A stretch of DNA of 7,852 bases, from the NCBI GenBank assembly GCA_043756665.1, contig JAYUQR010000121.1:1-7852 (forward strand), written 5' to 3'. Positions 6,809 to 7,852 of this stretch are shown here, piece by piece. A program made the translations under genes and the position numbers. Under the pieces are notes generated by a model. That model did not search any database and was not told where the DNA came from. It was given only the letters and a program-made list of their open reading frames with translations. This DNA is from STC-74 sp043756665 (GTDB lineage Bacteria > Patescibacteriota > Gracilibacteria > BD1-5 > UBA2023). Numbering within the stretch: the first letter of the stretch is position 1; the number at the start of each line of letters is the position of its first letter.

Positions 6809-7399
6809 CTATCCTCTCCCCCGAAATGCCGAGAGAAGCGTAATCTCATCCGCATACTCGATCGAGCCCGCGTGCGGGAGTCCCTTCGAGAGGCGAGAGA
6901 TCTTCACTGAACGGGGCATATGTTCGATCGCATAGAGAGCGGTCGCCTCCCCTTCGATATTCGGATTCATAGCGAGGATCACCTCTGAGATTTCTGGATT
7001 TTCGAGGATACGAGTGAAGAGGCTCTTGTAGTTGAGCTTATCGGGCATGATCCCAGCGATCGGAGATACCACTCCCCCGAGGATATGATAGCGTCCACGA
7101 TAGACTCCTGTCCGATCGATCGAGAGCATATCGAGGTAATCCTCGACGACACAGAGGAGGTGATCATCACGTCTCGTATCGGCACAGATCGAGCAGGTTG
7201 GATGGTCGATATCCGTCATCCCATGGCATATCCCACACTCACGAACTTTCTCGTGGACATCACTGAGTGCCTTTGCGAAATTTTTCACATAAGCACTATT
7301 CGCTTTGAGCAAAAAAAAGGCAAGTTTCGCTGCTGTTTTGTCGCCAATTCCTGGGAGATAGTGGATCATATCGATCAATCGCTTGAGAGCTTCGGGCAT
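6809..7399 (-). CDS. recR: Recombination protein RecR
   Basis: RecR acts with RecF and/or RecO to load RecA on gapped single-stranded DNA during recombinational repair. The 196-aa protein is close to the family length of about 200. It has a helix-hairpin-helix (YLPGIGDKTAAKLAF, 14-28), a zinc finger with Cys55, Cys58, Cys69 and Cys72, and a Toprim domain. The Toprim part starts LLCVVED (81-87, acidic Glu86/Asp87) and includes AMNPNIEGEATALY (143-156). The C-terminal GLPHAGSIEYADEITL also fits RecR. The start ATG gives the usual short lead before the HhH, and the stop is TAG. It has no in-frame UGA, in contrast to its neighbours. It lies between the FtsL-like gene and the HTH-ComF-like gene, all on the minus strand. 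Confidence 0.97.
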   Translation of the reverse strand: MPEALKRLIDMIHYLPGIGDKTAAKLAFFLLKANSAYVKNFAKALSDVHEKVRECGICHGMTDIDHPTCSICADTRRDDHLLCVVEDYLDMLSIDRTGVYRGRYHILGGVVSPIAGIMPDKLNYKSLFTRILENPEISEVILAMNPNIEGEATALYAIEHMPRSVKISRLSKGLPHAGSIEYADEITLLSAFRGRG

Positions 7400-7402
7400 T
7401 AT

Positions 7403-7430
7403 GGTGATTGGTGATTAGTGATTGGTGATT
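7403..7430. repeat. Four tandem heptads (RGTGATT)
   Basis: Four consecutive 7-bp units (GGTGATT, GGTGATT, AGTGATT, GGTGATT) begin 4 bp upstream of the recR ATG. Together with the second array at 7461-7488 they form an imperfect inverted repeat in the recR leader. Confidence 0.75.
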
Positions 7431-7460
7431 AGGATTCCATCACCACCGTATCTAATACCT

Positions 7461-7488
7461 AATAACCAATAACTAATAACTAATAACC
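7461..7488. repeat. Four tandem heptads (AATAACY), mirrored
   Basis: Four consecutive 7-bp units (AATAACC, AATAACT, AATAACT, AATAACC) lie 5 bp from the stop of the FtsL-like gene. The reverse complement of a unit (RGTTATT) differs from the first array's unit (RGTGATT) at one fixed position, so the arrays are mirrored but mismatched once per unit. Confidence 0.75.
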
Positions 7489-7493
7489 ATCCT

Positions 7494-7852
7494 CTATTCA
7501 TTCATCGAAACAACATCTTCTTTCATGACGAGGAATGTAGGTTGTTCTACATTTTCCATCCGAGCAATCAGAGGAGAATCCATAATTGTACCAATAGACT
7601 GACCTTCTGCTATGCGGATATCGAGGAGATTTGCCTGAAAAGAGAGTTCACGATTCTCTACCTGGAGAGTACGGATATTATATCACTTGGTTGCATTTTG
7701 ATTGAGAACCCAGACGTAATAGATCCCAAGGAGTGCAATCATGACGATCGCAAGGATATAGGTCTGCGTGAAAGAGAGGCGATAGTATTCTCGTGCAGCT
7801 TTCCTTTCGGAAAAAAACGGGATATGTCATTTCTTTGCTACGAGGACGTTTG
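7494..7852 (-). CDS. Single-pass membrane protein, FtsL/DivIC-like (N terminus outside window)
   Basis: The last 118 residues are visible; the frame enters at the window edge and ends in TAG. A basic segment with KAAREYYRL precedes one transmembrane helix (about 31-49 of the visible part, YILAIVMIALLGIYYVWVL). A short helical, likely coiled-coil stretch (NIRTLQVENRELSFQANLL) follows, then an acidic tail. A small cytoplasmic part, one membrane span and an extracytoplasmic coil is the layout of FtsL and DivIC, which link division-site proteins to septal peptidoglycan synthases. Sequence in this family is poorly conserved, so the assignment rests on topology. Two in-frame UGA codons (visible residues 8 and 56) are read as Gly. 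An rsmH-like gene further upstream would support the call. Confidence 0.7.

Overview
The window most likely comes from a Candidate Phyla Radiation bacterium that reads UGA as glycine (genetic code 25: Gracilibacteria or Absconditabacteria). With the standard code the minus strand breaks into short fragments. With UGA read as Gly, five long, family-consistent minus-strand reading frames appear. The UGA codons fall on glycines that are conserved in the families concerned, for example GQYFTP in the DNA methylase and TIGTIG in the specificity subunit. No tRNA-Gly(UCA) is visible here, so the code assignment rests on protein alignment logic.

Layout: (1) 14-712 (+) is ribosomal protein L1. (2) 713-919 is a convergent intergenic region with a hairpin, two dispersed palindromic repeats and a + strand terminator. 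(3) 920-5128 (-) is a three-gene restriction-modification module, transcribed in the order RM subunit (N-terminal PD-(D/E)XK nuclease fused to an N6-adenine methylase, 630 aa), a DUF3800 protein (241 aa), and a two-TRD specificity subunit (475 aa). No HsdR translocase is present, so the arrangement resembles BcgI-like two-subunit enzymes more than classical type I. (4) 5129-5534 is a gene-free stretch full of inverted repeats. (5) 5535-6554 (-) is a winged-helix/ComF-like phosphoribosyltransferase fusion (339 aa). It is preceded by three 14-bp direct repeats that overlap its likely promoter. (6) 6809-7399 (-) is recR. (7) 7494 to the window end (-) is the C-terminal part of a single-pass membrane protein resembling FtsL/DivIC, separated from recR by two mirrored heptad repeat arrays.

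Most notable: DUF3800 and the first target-recognition domain of the S subunit form one AT-rich, UGA-rich block. In TRD1, 14 of 17 glycines are UGA, against 2 of 15 in the rest of the same protein. The flanking RM gene and TRD2 are richer in GC. This points to a cassette exchange that replaced half the specificity of the enzyme and brought in the DUF3800 gene. The other standouts are the HTH-phosphoribosyltransferase gene with its triple operator and probable leaderless start, and a terminator-like hairpin whose U-tract directly abuts the start codon of the RM gene. All counts were made by hand from the sequence; no searches were run.
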